Positions 15,237-23,379 of a stretch of DNA of 64,000 nucleotides are shown here, one piece after another. The stretch spans positions 1 to 64,000 of the forward strand of contig NZ_JAQSLK010000002.1 in NCBI RefSeq assembly GCF_028649595.1, written 5' to 3'. The stretch comes from Campylobacter magnus (GTDB taxonomy: Bacteria; Campylobacterota; Campylobacteria; Campylobacterales; Campylobacteraceae). A program made the position numbers and the translations under genes. Position 1 is the first letter of the stretch, and every line of letters starts with the position of its first letter. The notes under the pieces were generated by a model, which searched no databases, was not told where the DNA came from, and worked only from the letters and a program-made list of their open reading frames with translations.

Positions 15237-15669
15237 AGGCTGGTAAAAAATACTAAATTTAGTAGTTTTATTTTAGCATGATGACAGCAGCCTCAATGCT
15301 TTATAAAAAACTAAAAAACAGAGCTAAAATCTGCCTTTAAAAGCGAATCTATCGTGCTTTCTAGTTTTTTAATAGCAATTAAAAAACAGGTAAAAAACTA
15401 AATTCTGGCTTTTATTACATCATTTGTTAGCTTAAAAAGTCAGGGCAATACAAGAAATTTAAAAAATTTCTATATAATGCTAGAAATTTTTAGCTTAACC
15501 TGTAAGAATAAATAGTCTTTTTTTTACCAATATTTTTACCAATGTTTTCAAACCTTAAATTGTAAAAATAATGTTTGAGGGCTCTTTTTGAGTCCTAGTG
15601 GACCCACCACCACTACTTTCCTTAATTTTACCCTAAGCATTTTTAAAAGTAATTATTTCATATTTAGAC
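15237..15669. other. Gene-free relic region with a tRNA-3'-end-like fragment
   Basis: No intact gene is visible. GAGTCCTAGTGGACCCACCA (about 15590-15609) resembles the T-arm and acceptor end of a tRNA. It is followed by ACTTTCCTTAATTTTACCCTAAGCATTTTTA, split here as two parts: ACTTTCCTTAATTTT then ACCCTAAGCATTTTTA (15615-15645). That flank also follows the tRNA-Leu 3' end near 1330-1360. It looks like an old attachment site or duplicated tRNA flank. Confidence 0.45.
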
Positions 15670-16240
15670 TATAGTTTTCTCATTATTTACTAGCTCTTTT
15701 AGTCCTTCAAGTACCTTTATCATCGCTAGCATGTCTAGCCCGCAATAGGCTAGCAAGCCCCACAGCGCAACTGCGCTTTGAAAAGTCTCAAAATCAAGAT
15801 GATATAGCAGATAGCTAAGAATGGCTAAAAACTCACACACAGCATCAGCATTAAGAATTCTAGATTTTTCTTTGCGTGCTTTTAGCTAAGCTAGCCTTTA
15901 TTCAGTAATACTTAAAAGCCCAGCAAGCATAAGGCTCTCAATAATGCATGTCTATATCGCACTCTGGTTCATTAGGGAATTCTAGAATTCTCTCAAAACG
16001 AGCGATATTTTCACGCACATTGTTAAACTGCTCTTTGGCGTTTTTGCTAAGGTCGTTTATCACAAAAAGCCAAATTTATCCCACTTTGCTTATCAAAATT
16101 GATTATATCGCACTTTTTGGCAGTGCCATAGAACTCGCTACTATCATCAAAAGCATCATAAATTTTAAATCGATTTATCCTGCTTTTTTTGTCGCTATAA
16201 AGCCTAGCAAAAAGAGCCTGCCGATACATTTTTTGCATTT
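15670..16240 (-). pseudogene. Decayed DUF2779 domain protein
   Basis: Minus-strand pieces in different frames match one family. MQKMYRQALFARLYSDKKSR and an IYDAFDDSSEFYGTAKKCDI segment lie at 16047-16238. RFERILEF is near 15980. LLYHLDFETFQSA joined directly to a YCGLDMLAMIKVLEGLKEL C-terminus lies near 15670-15830. The nuclease-like centre between the last two pieces is deleted and stops interrupt the frame. Intact DUF2779 proteins are far longer and carry an exonuclease-like DFET motif. Confidence 0.65.
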
Positions 16241-16387
16241 TGGCAATTTTAGCTAGAATTGCAGGCTATTTGTTATCGTTTTTTATTTTAAAATCAATTA
16301 TTTTGATTGTTTTGCTTTTGCGTGATGGATGTGGCAGATAGCTATCTTTCTATTTATACATTTTCTTGCCTTTTAATTTTAATTATC

Positions 16388-16435
16388 TTAGGAATTCTAG
16401 AATTCCCTAGATTTTATAACTAGAATTCCCTAATT
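16388..16435. repeat. Palindromic GAATTCTAGAATTC repeats
   Basis: One full copy (AGGAATTCTAGAATTCCCT) and one half copy lie directly at the 3' end of the TSUP gene; the gene's stop codon is at the edge of the repeat. Confidence 0.85.
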
Positions 16436-17185
16436 TTAACTTAAAAAAATTGAGCGCATAACAAGGCTAAAAGTTATGATATTTAGCCCCATAAGAGCTA
16501 GTTTTTGCTTGTGTTTTTCTATCTTGTGATGTGCTAGCGTGCCAAAATACACGCCCACAAGCCCGCCGACACTTAAAATCGCACCGACTTTATAATCAAT
16601 TAGCCCATTATAGCTCATACTCACAAAGCCTCCAAAACTAGAAAAAATCACAAAAAACAGCCCCAGCGAGATTGCCTTTTTGATATCCACTCCAAGCACG
16701 CCAACTAAAAGCGGCGTTAAAAACACAGCCCCACCCATGCCGATTGATATCGCAAAGGCAGCAATCACAGCACCGATGATAAATAGCCAGATCTCAGGGA
16801 TATTTACATCACCGGTGTTTTCGTGTATATTTATGCGAAGTAAGCGGTAGAAGTTAAAGGCTATCACACAAGCAAGCGTGATTTTAAGAGCTAGTTCTGG
16901 CACAGCCTCAACGATAAAGCCACTAAAAAGCGAGCCAAACGCCGCTCCAAGCCCTAAAATAATCGCCCCTCTAAGCTCGTATTTAGCACGCTTGTAGTTA
17001 AAATATGACCCAAAAATCGCAGCTGTTAGCATAAGCATGGTAGCATCAGCAATAGCGCTTTTTATATCATAGCCAAAAGCTAGCAGCACAGGCACCAAAA
17101 TCGCCCCACCGCCAATGCCAAAAAAGCCAGAAATAAAGCCTACAAACACTCCCACAAAAGGCAAAATATACAAACTCTCAAACAT
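16436..17185 (-). CDS. TSUP-family permease (sulfite exporter TauE/SafE type)
   Basis: This 249-residue membrane protein has about eight hydrophobic segments. It contains the paired glycine-rich repeats of the family: GFISGFFGIGGGAILVPVL near residues 17-35 and AISIGMGGAVFLTPLLVGVL near 145-165. Members move small organic or sulfur anions across the inner membrane. The substrate cannot be read from sequence and no sulfur genes are adjacent. The start has a TAGGATGAAAG ribosome site. It is divergent from dapD, with 99 bp between. Confidence 0.9.
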   Translation of the reverse strand: MFESLYILPFVGVFVGFISGFFGIGGGAILVPVLLAFGYDIKSAIADATMLMLTAAIFGSYFNYKRAKYELRGAIILGLGAAFGSLFSGFIVEAVPELALKITLACVIAFNFYRLLRINIHENTGDVNIPEIWLFIIGAVIAAFAISIGMGGAVFLTPLLVGVLGVDIKKAISLGLFFVIFSSFGGFVSMSYNGLIDYKVGAILSVGGLVGVYFGTLAHHKIEKHKQKLALMGLNIITFSLVMRSIFLS

Positions 17186-17242
17186 CTTTCATCCTAAATT
17201 TTCATAAAAAATTAGCAATTCTAACGCAATTTTTCTTATTTT

Positions 17243-17251
17243 TGCTAAAAT
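17243..17251 (+). promoter_or_regulatory. dapD promoter, extended -10
   Basis: TGCTAAAAT lies 34 bp before the dapD start and fits the extended -10 form seen before many genes here. Confidence 0.55.
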
Positions 17252-17284
17252 AAGCAAAATTATTTTAATTTAAAGGGAACAAAA

Positions 17285-18463
17285 ATGCCAGATTTTAACG
17301 AAATATCAAGCAAAATGCACGAAAAAGCAGGCTATAAAGATCCACTAGCCTTTGGTATAGCAAGAGTGTTAAAAAATATGAAAGGCGAGAGCATAAAAGT
17401 AGATTTTGCTGTGGTAAACTACAAAAACTCATTTGCCTCAGCAGCTGTTATCTTGCACGCTTTAGAAAAAAACGGCGCAAAACTAGATTTTAACTCACCA
17501 GAGGCTGTTTATGAGCTTCATGGTGGCGTGCTGGGTGATGCTTTAGAGCCTTTTAGCTCACTTTTTGGCGAGCTAGATAAACACGCAAATGTAAAAGCTC
17601 TAAAATGCGCTAAAAACGCTGCTAAAGTTGATTACACTCTTGACTACTCACATAGCTTTGAGGCTGTTTTTCTCTATGGTGACGCTAAGCCAGCAAGCGT
17701 GGAGAGCGTGTATTTAAAGCTATATTTACTTTCAAAAAACTTTGTAAAGCCTCGTGAAATTTGCCTTGATGGTGCCTTTGGGATACTACCAAATCTAGCG
17801 TGGGACGAAAGCGGAGAGCCTTATGAGCTTGAGTGGCTAAGAGAGCATGAAATAGAGCTAAAAATGGAGGGCAAATATCCAAATATCGCTTTTATAGACA
17901 AATTCCCTCGCATGCTAAGCCACATCATCCCAAGTGATAACGCTACTCGCGTGCTAGATAGCGCAAAAGTCCGCCTAGGCGCACACCTAGCACCTGGCAC
18001 TGTGGTCATGCCAGGCGCTAGCTACATAAACTTCAATGCTGGCACGCTTGGTTCAGTCATGGTAGAAGGTCGTATCTCAAGCTCAGTTAGAGTGGGAGCC
18101 GGCAGCGATGTAGGCGGTGGTGCTAGCATTTTAGGCGTGCTAAGTGGCACAAACGGCAATCCTATTAGCGTAGGCGAAAAATGCCTTCTTGGCGCAAATA
18201 GCACAACAGGCGTGCCACTAGGCGATGGCTGCATCGTGGATGCTGGGCTTGCGATTTTAGAGGGCACAAAGGTCTTTATCTCAGCTGATAATAGAAAAAA
18301 ACTAGCACAAATCAATAAAGATTTCAGCTTTGATAAAGAAATCTATAAAGCAAGAGAACTAAGCGGACTAAATGGTTTACATTTTAGACAAGATAGTAGG
18401 AGTGGTCAAATCACAGCAGCGCTTAGTACAAGAGCGATTAAGTTAAACGAAAGTTTACACTAA
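17285..18463 (+). CDS. dapD: 2,3,4,5-tetrahydropyridine-2,6-dicarboxylate N-succinyltransferase
   Basis: DapD succinylates tetrahydrodipicolinate in the lysine and meso-diaminopimelate pathway, which also feeds peptidoglycan. At 392 residues it matches the long epsilonproteobacterial type. A unique N-terminal half is followed by a left-handed beta-helix of hexapeptide repeats from about residue 230 (VRLGAHLAPGTVVMPGASYI, then VGAGSDVGGGASILGVLSG). The start has an AAAGGGAAC site. It stands alone; a hairpin repeat element begins 7 bp after its stop. Confidence 0.95.
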   Translation: MPDFNEISSKMHEKAGYKDPLAFGIARVLKNMKGESIKVDFAVVNYKNSFASAAVILHALEKNGAKLDFNSPEAVYELHGGVLGDALEPFSSLFGELDKHANVKALKCAKNAAKVDYTLDYSHSFEAVFLYGDAKPASVESVYLKLYLLSKNFVKPREICLDGAFGILPNLAWDESGEPYELEWLREHEIELKMEGKYPNIAFIDKFPRMLSHIIPSDNATRVLDSAKVRLGAHLAPGTVVMPGASYINFNAGTLGSVMVEGRISSSVRVGAGSDVGGGASILGVLSGTNGNPISVGEKCLLGANSTTGVPLGDGCIVDAGLAILEGTKVFISADNRKKLAQINKDFSFDKEIYKARELSGLNGLHFRQDSRSGQITAALSTRAIKLNESLH

Positions 18464-18470
18464 AGCGTTT

Positions 18471-18600
18471 GGCAATTCGTCTTGCGGCACTATTGCGATG
18501 AAAAGCCAGCCACGCGCGCCTTGGGATGAACTATCTGTTCTATCCCTGCGGTGCGCTTGGCTGCCTTTTTTCACACTAGCACCACAATACTAGAATTGCC
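18471..18600 (-). repeat. Long-hairpin element, copy 1 (130 bp)
   Basis: The ends are GGCAATTC (18471) and GAATTGCC (18593-18600). Inside, AAAAGCCAGCCACGCGC (18501-18517) pairs with GCGCTTGGCTGCCTTTT (18553-18569) with two mismatches. The core GGGATGAAC-TATCT-GTTCTATCCC (18523-18546) is a further hairpin. A related copy lies at 49484-49606. Most imperfect pairs in the outer stem become G-U pairs if the minus strand is transcribed, which favours that strand. Function is unknown. Confidence 0.75.
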
Positions 18601-18785
18601 GTTTTTTAAGGAATTCTAGAATTCTAGAAGGAATTCTAGATTTTTATAGAGAATTCTAGAATTCTCTCTAGAATTCTATAAGGAATTCTAGATTTTTCTA
18701 AGGAATTCTAGAATTTTATAAAGAATTCTAAAATTTTTATAGAGAATTCTAGAATTTTCTAAGGAATTCTAGAATTTTATTTTAT
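18601..18785. repeat. Array of GAATTCTAGAATTC-type palindromes
   Basis: Around ten consecutive copies of AAGGAATTCTAGAATTTT-like units, spaced irregularly by about 15-25 bp, fill the gap between the long-hairpin element and the SRP RNA gene. Confidence 0.9.
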
Positions 18786-18832
18786 AATTTTAAAAAATGT
18801 TGAAAAAAATGATTGGATTATATTTAGAAGAA

Positions 18833-18934
18833 CCCTTTCCAGATGACTGCGGCACAGACCAAAACAAAGTGCTCTGCTGTGTTCCCACCCTGAAGCGCTG
18901 CTCTATCAAAGCCTTGCACAGGTCTAGAAAAGGC
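18833..18934 (-). ncRNA. ffs: Signal recognition particle RNA (4.5S type)
   Basis: On the minus strand the conserved SRP apical domain is visible: CAGG, then GUG-GGAA-CAC with a GGAA tetraloop, then AGCAG (18874-18892). The flanks pair as a long rod and the ends close as CCUUUUC/GGAAAGG. The RNA is about 100 nt, the small bacterial type that binds Ffh for co-translational membrane targeting. A TGCTAAAAT promoter element lies just upstream. Confidence 0.88.
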
Positions 18935-18941
18935 AAGCGAG

Positions 18942-18950
18942 ATTTTAGCA
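18942..18950 (-). promoter_or_regulatory. SRP RNA promoter, extended -10
   Basis: The minus strand reads TGCTAAAAT here, ending about 8 nt before the expected RNA 5' end. Confidence 0.6.
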
Positions 18951-18973
18951 AAAAAAGCTTAAAGTAGGTTAAA

Positions 18974-19429
18974 ATGGCATTTAAATTTCTTTCACTTTTT
19001 AATGACCTTCTCATCCCAAATCACCGCTCGCTAAACTTTCGAGCCTTGATTTTTGCTGCTATGCTAGTGGCTAAAAAAAATGTTACAAGTAGCGATTATG
19101 CCGCTATTACGCAAATAGCAAGCCAGATTTATGGTTCAGATATGAGGCGCTGTAATGCTCTATTAAATACTGTAAAAGACTATGTAGAAAAAATCCAAAG
19201 AAAACAAGGCACGCTAGATAGAATGCTGGGGCTAATTGACTCTGAGCTTACTAGCGTCCCACGATATGTCAAAAAAATCGACTTTAGCCACCTAAGACAG
19301 TTGATGATAGAAAGTGATGAAGAAGACGCTATAACTCAAACGCAAGTTTATGATTTCATACTCTCAGAAGTGCGCAGAGTAGAGGAAAAAGAACAAGCAA
19401 AAACAAACAAAAAGGAAAAAAATGCATAA
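18974..19429 (+). CDS. Conserved hypothetical protein upstream of pgpA
   Basis: This 151-residue soluble protein is mostly helical. It starts MAFKFLSLFNDLLIPNHRSL and ends in a Lys/Glu-rich tail (VEEKEQAKTNKKEKNA). There are no membrane segments or catalytic motifs. The middle part (FAAMLVAKKNVTSSDYAAITQ without its first residues) is faintly reminiscent of TerB-like helical domains, but I do not claim that. It overlaps pgpA by 8 bp, so translation is coupled, though no link to phospholipid synthesis can be seen. The ribosome site is weak (AGTAGG). Confidence 0.75.
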   Translation: MAFKFLSLFNDLLIPNHRSLNFRALIFAAMLVAKKNVTSSDYAAITQIASQIYGSDMRRCNALLNTVKDYVEKIQRKQGTLDRMLGLIDSELTSVPRYVKKIDFSHLRQLMIESDEEDAITQTQVYDFILSEVRRVEEKEQAKTNKKEKNA

Positions 19430-19907
19430 ATTATTTGTAACTTTTTTTGGTGTGGGGCTGCTTAGACCAGCTCCTGGGACTTGGGGCAGCGTAGCTGGGG
19501 CGATTTGTGGATATTTTATTTATGAATTACTAAGCCGTGAGACCTTGTTTTTGGCTAGTATTTTGCTCTTTTTGGTAAGCATTAAAATCATCGATGCTTA
19601 CGAAGCTAGCACGCAAACTCACGATGCTAGTCATATCGTAATAGACGAGGTCGCAGGCGTATGGCTAGCAATCGCTATTGGTGGTGGTGGGATTTTAGCT
19701 AGCGTGCTTGCGCTAGTGTTTTTTCGTATTTTTGATATCACAAAACCTAGTTTTATCGGCAGGATTGATAAGCAAGTAAAAGGTGGGCTTGGCGTGATGG
19801 GCGATGATATGCTAGCTGGGCTTATTGCTGGGCTAGTTGCTGGTGCGATTTGGGTGCTAAGTAGGCCTTATTTGCCTGAGCAGATCTTTGGTATTGCGTT
19901 GTTTTAG
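19422..19907 (+). CDS. pgpA: Phosphatidylglycerophosphatase A
   Basis: PgpA dephosphorylates phosphatidylglycerophosphate to phosphatidylglycerol at the inner membrane. The 161-residue protein carries the family motif HDASHIVIDEVAGVW near residues 67-81 and the N-terminal GLLRPAPGTWGS. It has three to four hydrophobic helices. The start, with AAAAAGGAAA, overlaps the preceding gene by 8 bp. Confidence 0.93.
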   Translation: MHKLFVTFFGVGLLRPAPGTWGSVAGAICGYFIYELLSRETLFLASILLFLVSIKIIDAYEASTQTHDASHIVIDEVAGVWLAIAIGGGGILASVLALVFFRIFDITKPSFIGRIDKQVKGGLGVMGDDMLAGLIAGLVAGAIWVLSRPYLPEQIFGIALF

Positions 19908-19952
19908 CTAACATTATAAAAGAAATCAAAAATCTAAAATCAAGGGAATAAA

Positions 19953-20039
19953 ATGCTTGGATATATTTTAATGGCAATATTTTTGGGTGGCATGATATTT
20001 ATTGCTTATAGCGCATTTAACGCTGTTAAAACAAACTAA
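19953..20039 (+). CDS. Small single-span membrane protein (28 aa)
   Basis: MLGYILMAIFLGGMIFIAYS begins a 28-codon frame with a good ribosome site (CAAGGGAATAAA). It encodes one transmembrane helix and a short polar tail ending KTN. It lies 46 bp after pgpA and could be in the same transcript. Size and composition resemble small inner-membrane subunits or regulators, but no family is recognised. Confidence 0.5.
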   Translation: MLGYILMAIFLGGMIFIAYSAFNAVKTN

Positions 20040-20129
20040 AAGAAATTTTGGATTTTTCTAAGGAATTCTAGAATTTACTAAACCTTGTAGCAGTAGTAAA
20101 ATAAAAGCCTTGGCAAGTCCTGCTAGCAA

Positions 20130-20205
20130 TGGTGGCCCCGAATGGGTTCGAACCATCGACCACCACCATGTCAAGGTGGTGCTCTACCAGCTGAGCTACG
20201 GGACC
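20130..20205 (-). tRNA. tRNA-Val (anticodon GAC)
   Basis: The minus strand folds with acceptor GGTCCCG/CGGGGCC and anticodon stem CCACC/GGTGG around TTGACAT (anticodon GAC). The T arm is ATGGTTCGAACCCAT and CCA is encoded. Confidence 0.96.
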
Positions 20206-20315
20206 AAAAAAGGCGCAAATTCTATATAAAGCTTGCTTAAAATAAAATTAAATATAATTTTTCAAGCCAAAAAAGCATAAAAATAGCCAAAAATCACTCA
20301 AAAATCTAGCCTTTT

Positions 20316-20324
20316 TGCTATAAT
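20316..20324 (+). promoter_or_regulatory. Extended -10 promoter of the acidic protein gene at 20369
   Basis: TGCTATAAT is a perfect extended -10 element, 45 bp before the start codon. Confidence 0.6.
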
Positions 20325-20368
20325 CTCGCTTATGATTTTAAAAGAAAGTAAGTTTTAGGGCAAAAAAA

Positions 20369-21445
20369 ATGAGAGATTTTAGCAGTATCGCAGCACGCTT
20401 TGAGGGTGCTTTTAGCGACTATGAAATCCATCTTAGCACGCAAATGAGCGGGTATTTCATCATCACAAAGCGTGGTGGATACAGCTCAGAGCTAATAGGC
20501 GAGGAGGTTGGCGAACTAGTCTTTAAAGACTGCACCAAAACCAGCGATGAAATCCGTGCCTACATCTGTGAAAAAACCCCTAAAGAACACAAACAAGAAA
20601 ACGCCCCAAAAAGTTCTAAAGAAGACTCGCTTAGTTTTGAGATTAAAGAGGATAAAGAAGCGATAAATGAAAAACCTAGCGCGCCAGATTTTAGCATAGA
20701 GTTTGAGGAAACAAAACCTGCCTTTGAAATTATAGATGAAATCACAGATGAAAGCTCAGCTTTTGAGAGCCAAAATTCTAAGGCTAGCAAAGCTCTAGCT
20801 TTTGAAATCATAGATGAAAATAGCGATGGCGCAGGGGATAAATGCTTAGTGGGTGAAAGTCCGCTGGATGAAGACTTGCTGGGCGAAATTCCGTCTGCTT
20901 CATTTGAAATCATAGACGATGAAGATGCTAAAAATAGCGGCGAAATTTTGGCTGATGAAATTTTGGCTGATAAAAATTTTGCTAATGAAAGTTTGGCTGA
21001 TGAAAATTTTGCTGATGAAATTCAAACCAGCCAAACTAGCCAAGCAAACCAAGCAAACCAAACAAACCAAACAAACCAAGCAAACCAAAGCCTAGCAAAT
21101 GATGAAATAATCATCCCTGCTCATCACGACAGCCAAAAGATATTTTTTGCCAAAAACATCGAAATCATCAGCGCAAAAGTAGTAGAGATAGAACTCATCA
21201 TTCACGGCTATGATGAGAGTTGTGATTCTTTTAGCTTTGAGAGAATTCCGCCTGATTGCGAGTATAAATACTCTATTAAAATCGGCGAGCTAAGGGCGAT
21301 TTTTATTGCTACTATGGATGCAAATACTGCAAGCGAGTTTATCTCTGGCTTTAGCTTTAAAACAGAACGCCAAGTGCCAAAAAACATTGAAATATTCATA
21401 AACGAAAGCGTAGAGCCGGTGCTAGAGACTACGCTTTTTGCTTAA
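20369..21445 (+). CDS. Acidic low-complexity protein of unknown function
   Basis: This 358-residue, strongly acidic protein has a folded-looking N-terminus (1-75, FEGAFSDYEIHLSTQMSGYF) and a C-terminal domain (about 250-355). Between them is a low-complexity middle with repeats of SFEIIDE-type phrases and LADENFADE units. Further on is a run of ANQ/TNQ tripeptides coded by 9-bp repeats (about 21030-21095). No signal peptide or membrane segment is evident. It has its own promoter and precedes ilvD by 20 bp, so it may share a transcript. No family is recognised. Confidence 0.7.
   Translation: MRDFSSIAARFEGAFSDYEIHLSTQMSGYFIITKRGGYSSELIGEEVGELVFKDCTKTSDEIRAYICEKTPKEHKQENAPKSSKEDSLSFEIKEDKEAINEKPSAPDFSIEFEETKPAFEIIDEITDESSAFESQNSKASKALAFEIIDENSDGAGDKCLVGESPLDEDLLGEIPSASFEIIDDEDAKNSGEILADEILADKNFANESLADENFADEIQTSQTSQANQANQTNQTNQANQSLANDEIIIPAHHDSQKIFFAKNIEIISAKVVEIELIIHGYDESCDSFSFERIPPDCEYKYSIKIGELRAIFIATMDANTASEFISGFSFKTERQVPKNIEIFINESVEPVLETTLFA
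21030..21095 (+). repeat. 9-bp tandem repeats coding ANQ/TNQ
   Basis: Units of the type AACCAAGCA/AACCAAACA repeat about six times in frame, so copy-number change would lengthen or shorten the protein without a frameshift. Confidence 0.75.
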
Positions 21446-21465
21446 ACCAAAATAAAGGATAAAAA

Positions 21466-23139
21466 ATGAAATCAGATATAGTAAAAAAAGGCTACACAAA
21501 GACCCCGCACCGCTCACTTTTGCGTGCTACTGGGCTAAAAGACGAGGATTTTGCTAAGCCCTTTATCGGCGTGGCAAATAGCTTTATAGAAGTGATCCCG
21601 GGGCATTTTTATCTAAATGAATATGCTAAAATCATCAAAGATGAGATCCGCAAAAATAATTGTGTGCCTTTTGAGTTTAATACAATAGGCGTTGATGATG
21701 GAATAGCCATGGGTCATAGCGGTATGCTTTATTCGCTGCCTAGTCGTGAGATCATCGCAAACTCTATTGAGACTGTGATGAGCGCACACGCGCTAGATGC
21801 TCTAATCTGCATCCCAAACTGCGATAAAATCGTGCCTGGTATGCTAATGGGTGCTTTAAGAGTAAATGTGCCTACAATTTTTGTTAGTGGTGGGCCAATG
21901 AGAGCTGGCGTGGGCAAAAACGGAGAAGCCCTAGATCTAAACTCAGCTTTTGAGGCAGTTGGTGCATATGAAACTGGAAAAATAGATGAGAGCGAACTTC
22001 ACGCAATAGAGTGCGCTTGCTGTCCTGGTGGTGGATCTTGCTCTGGTATGTTTACAGCAAATTCTATGAATACACTTTGTGAGGCTATGGGAATTGCCCT
22101 TAGTGGAAATGGCACGATTTTGGCTCTTAGCCCTGAGCGTGAGGAGCTTTTGAGAGCGGCTGCTAGGCGTATTTGCCAGATCGCCCTAGATGATAAGTAT
22201 AAAATCAAAAATATCATAAACGCCCGCTCAATCCGTAACGCAATGGTCGTGGATATGGCGATGGGTGGTAGCTCAAATACGATTTTACACATGCTAGCAA
22301 TAAGCCGTGAGGCTGACGCGCCGCTTGGTATTGCAGAGCTAAATGACATTAGCCGCGCAGTCCCACACATCACAAAAGTAGCCCCAAGTGAGCCTAGCAT
22401 ACACATGCAAGATGTGCACGCTGCTGGCGGTCTAGCTGCTATCATAAAAGAAATCAGCGAACACGATTCAAGCCTACTTGATCTAAATGCTGCTGTAATC
22501 GAGGGTGGCGATATGGCTGGACGCATAAAAAATGCAAAAATTAGCGACGAAAAAATCATACGCCGCGCAAATAACGCCCACTCACAGCGTGGTGGCTTGG
22601 CTATACTTTTTGGCAATTTAGCCGAGCAAGGCTGTGTGATAAAAGCAGCTGGAATCATCGGCGAGCGTAAGTTTAAAGGCAAGGCAATCTGCTTTAATAG
22701 CCAAGATGAAGCAATAGCAGGCATCAGCACTGGTAAGGTACAAAAAGGTCATGTAGTAGTGATCCGCTACGAAGGGCCAAAAGGCGGTCCTGGCATGCAA
22801 GAAATGCTAAGCCCAACTAGCCTAATCGTAGGTCGTGGGCTAGGCGCTGATGTGGCTCTCATCACTGATGGGCGCTTTAGCGGCGCAACTAGGGGGCTTA
22901 GCATAGGGCATGTTAGCCCAGAGGCTGCTGAGGGCGGGCTAATAGGTCTGCTTAAAGACGGCGATGAGATTGAAATAGATGTTGATAGCTTTAGCATAAA
23001 TGCGCTGCTTAGTGCTGATGAGATAGCAAAACGCAAAAGCGAGTGGAAATACGCTGGCAAGGAAGTGACAAGCAAGTGGCTAAGACAATATCAAAAACTA
23101 GTAACAAATGCTAGCAATGGAGCGATTTTAGAGGCCTAG
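21466..23139 (+). CDS. ilvD: Dihydroxy-acid dehydratase
   Basis: IlvD removes water from 2,3-dihydroxy acids in valine, leucine and isoleucine synthesis. The 557-residue protein has the expected iron-sulfur ligands: CIPNCDK near residue 120 and [19 protein letters not shown] near 183-201. It ends in the conserved SDGRFSG-like [11 protein letters not shown] and [10 protein letters not shown] segments. The ribosome site is TAAAGGAT. A strong palindrome lies 32 bp past the stop. Confidence 0.97.
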   Translation: MKSDIVKKGYTKTPHRSLLRATGLKDEDFAKPFIGVANSFIEVIPGHFYLNEYAKIIKDEIRKNNCVPFEFNTIGVDDGIAMGHSGMLYSLPSREIIANSIETVMSAHALDALICIPNCDKIVPGMLMGALRVNVPTIFVSGGPMRAGVGKNGEALDLNSAFEAVGAYETGKIDESELHAIECACCPGGGSCSGMFTANSMNTLCEAMGIALSGNGTILALSPEREELLRAAARRICQIALDDKYKIKNIINARSIRNAMVVDMAMGGSSNTILHMLAISREADAPLGIAELNDISRAVPHITKVAPSEPSIHMQDVHAAGGLAAIIKEISEHDSSLLDLNAAVIEGGDMAGRIKNAKISDEKIIRRANNAHSQRGGLAILFGNLAEQGCVIKAAGIIGERKFKGKAICFNSQDEAIAGISTGKVQKGHVVVIRYEGPKGGPGMQEMLSPTSLIVGRGLGADVALITDGRFSGATRGLSIGHVSPEAAEGGLIGLLKDGDEIEIDVDSFSINALLSADEIAKRKSEWKYAGKEVTSKWLRQYQKLVTNASNGAILEA

Positions 23140-23166
23140 AGTTTGGCGTGGTGGCTAGAATTCCCT

Positions 23167-23193
23167 GTCATCCCCCAGCTTGACTGGGGGATC
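23167..23193. repeat. GTCATCCC...CTTGA...GGGATC-type palindrome
   Basis: TCCCCCAG (23171-23178), loop CTTGA, CTGGGGGA (23184-23191) is a perfect 8-bp stem. With the flanks GTCA and TCTC it matches a palindrome type found across many proteobacterial genomes. It may terminate ilvD transcription, although no U run follows. Confidence 0.7.
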
Positions 23194-23199
23194 TCTATA

Positions 23200-23365
23200 T
23201 AGAATTCTAGATTTAGGTAAATTTTTCTTAGGAATTCTAGATTTAGGAATTTTAGGTTATGGAATTTTAGTTTAGAGAATTCTAGAATTCCTAGGCTTTT
23301 TGGGGGTTAGGGGGTATTTTTTAGGAATTCTAGATTTAGGAATTCTAGAATTCCTAGGGAATTCT
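23200..23365. repeat. Palindrome array with a GGGGGTTAGGGGGTATTTT module
   Basis: Several GAATTCTAG-type copies flank CTTTTTGGGGGTTAGGGGG and TATTTTTTAGGAATTCTAG (about 23298-23335). The same composite recurs near 31780 and in 45.1-46.0 kb. Confidence 0.85.
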
Positions 23366-23379
23366 AAACTCGTGCTGTC

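Noticed and set aside
18601-18785. Palindromes as ordinary Rho-independent terminators
   Set aside because: They often follow genes, but they are AT-rich with no consistent U run, occur many in a row, and also lie inside genes, so termination alone does not explain them.
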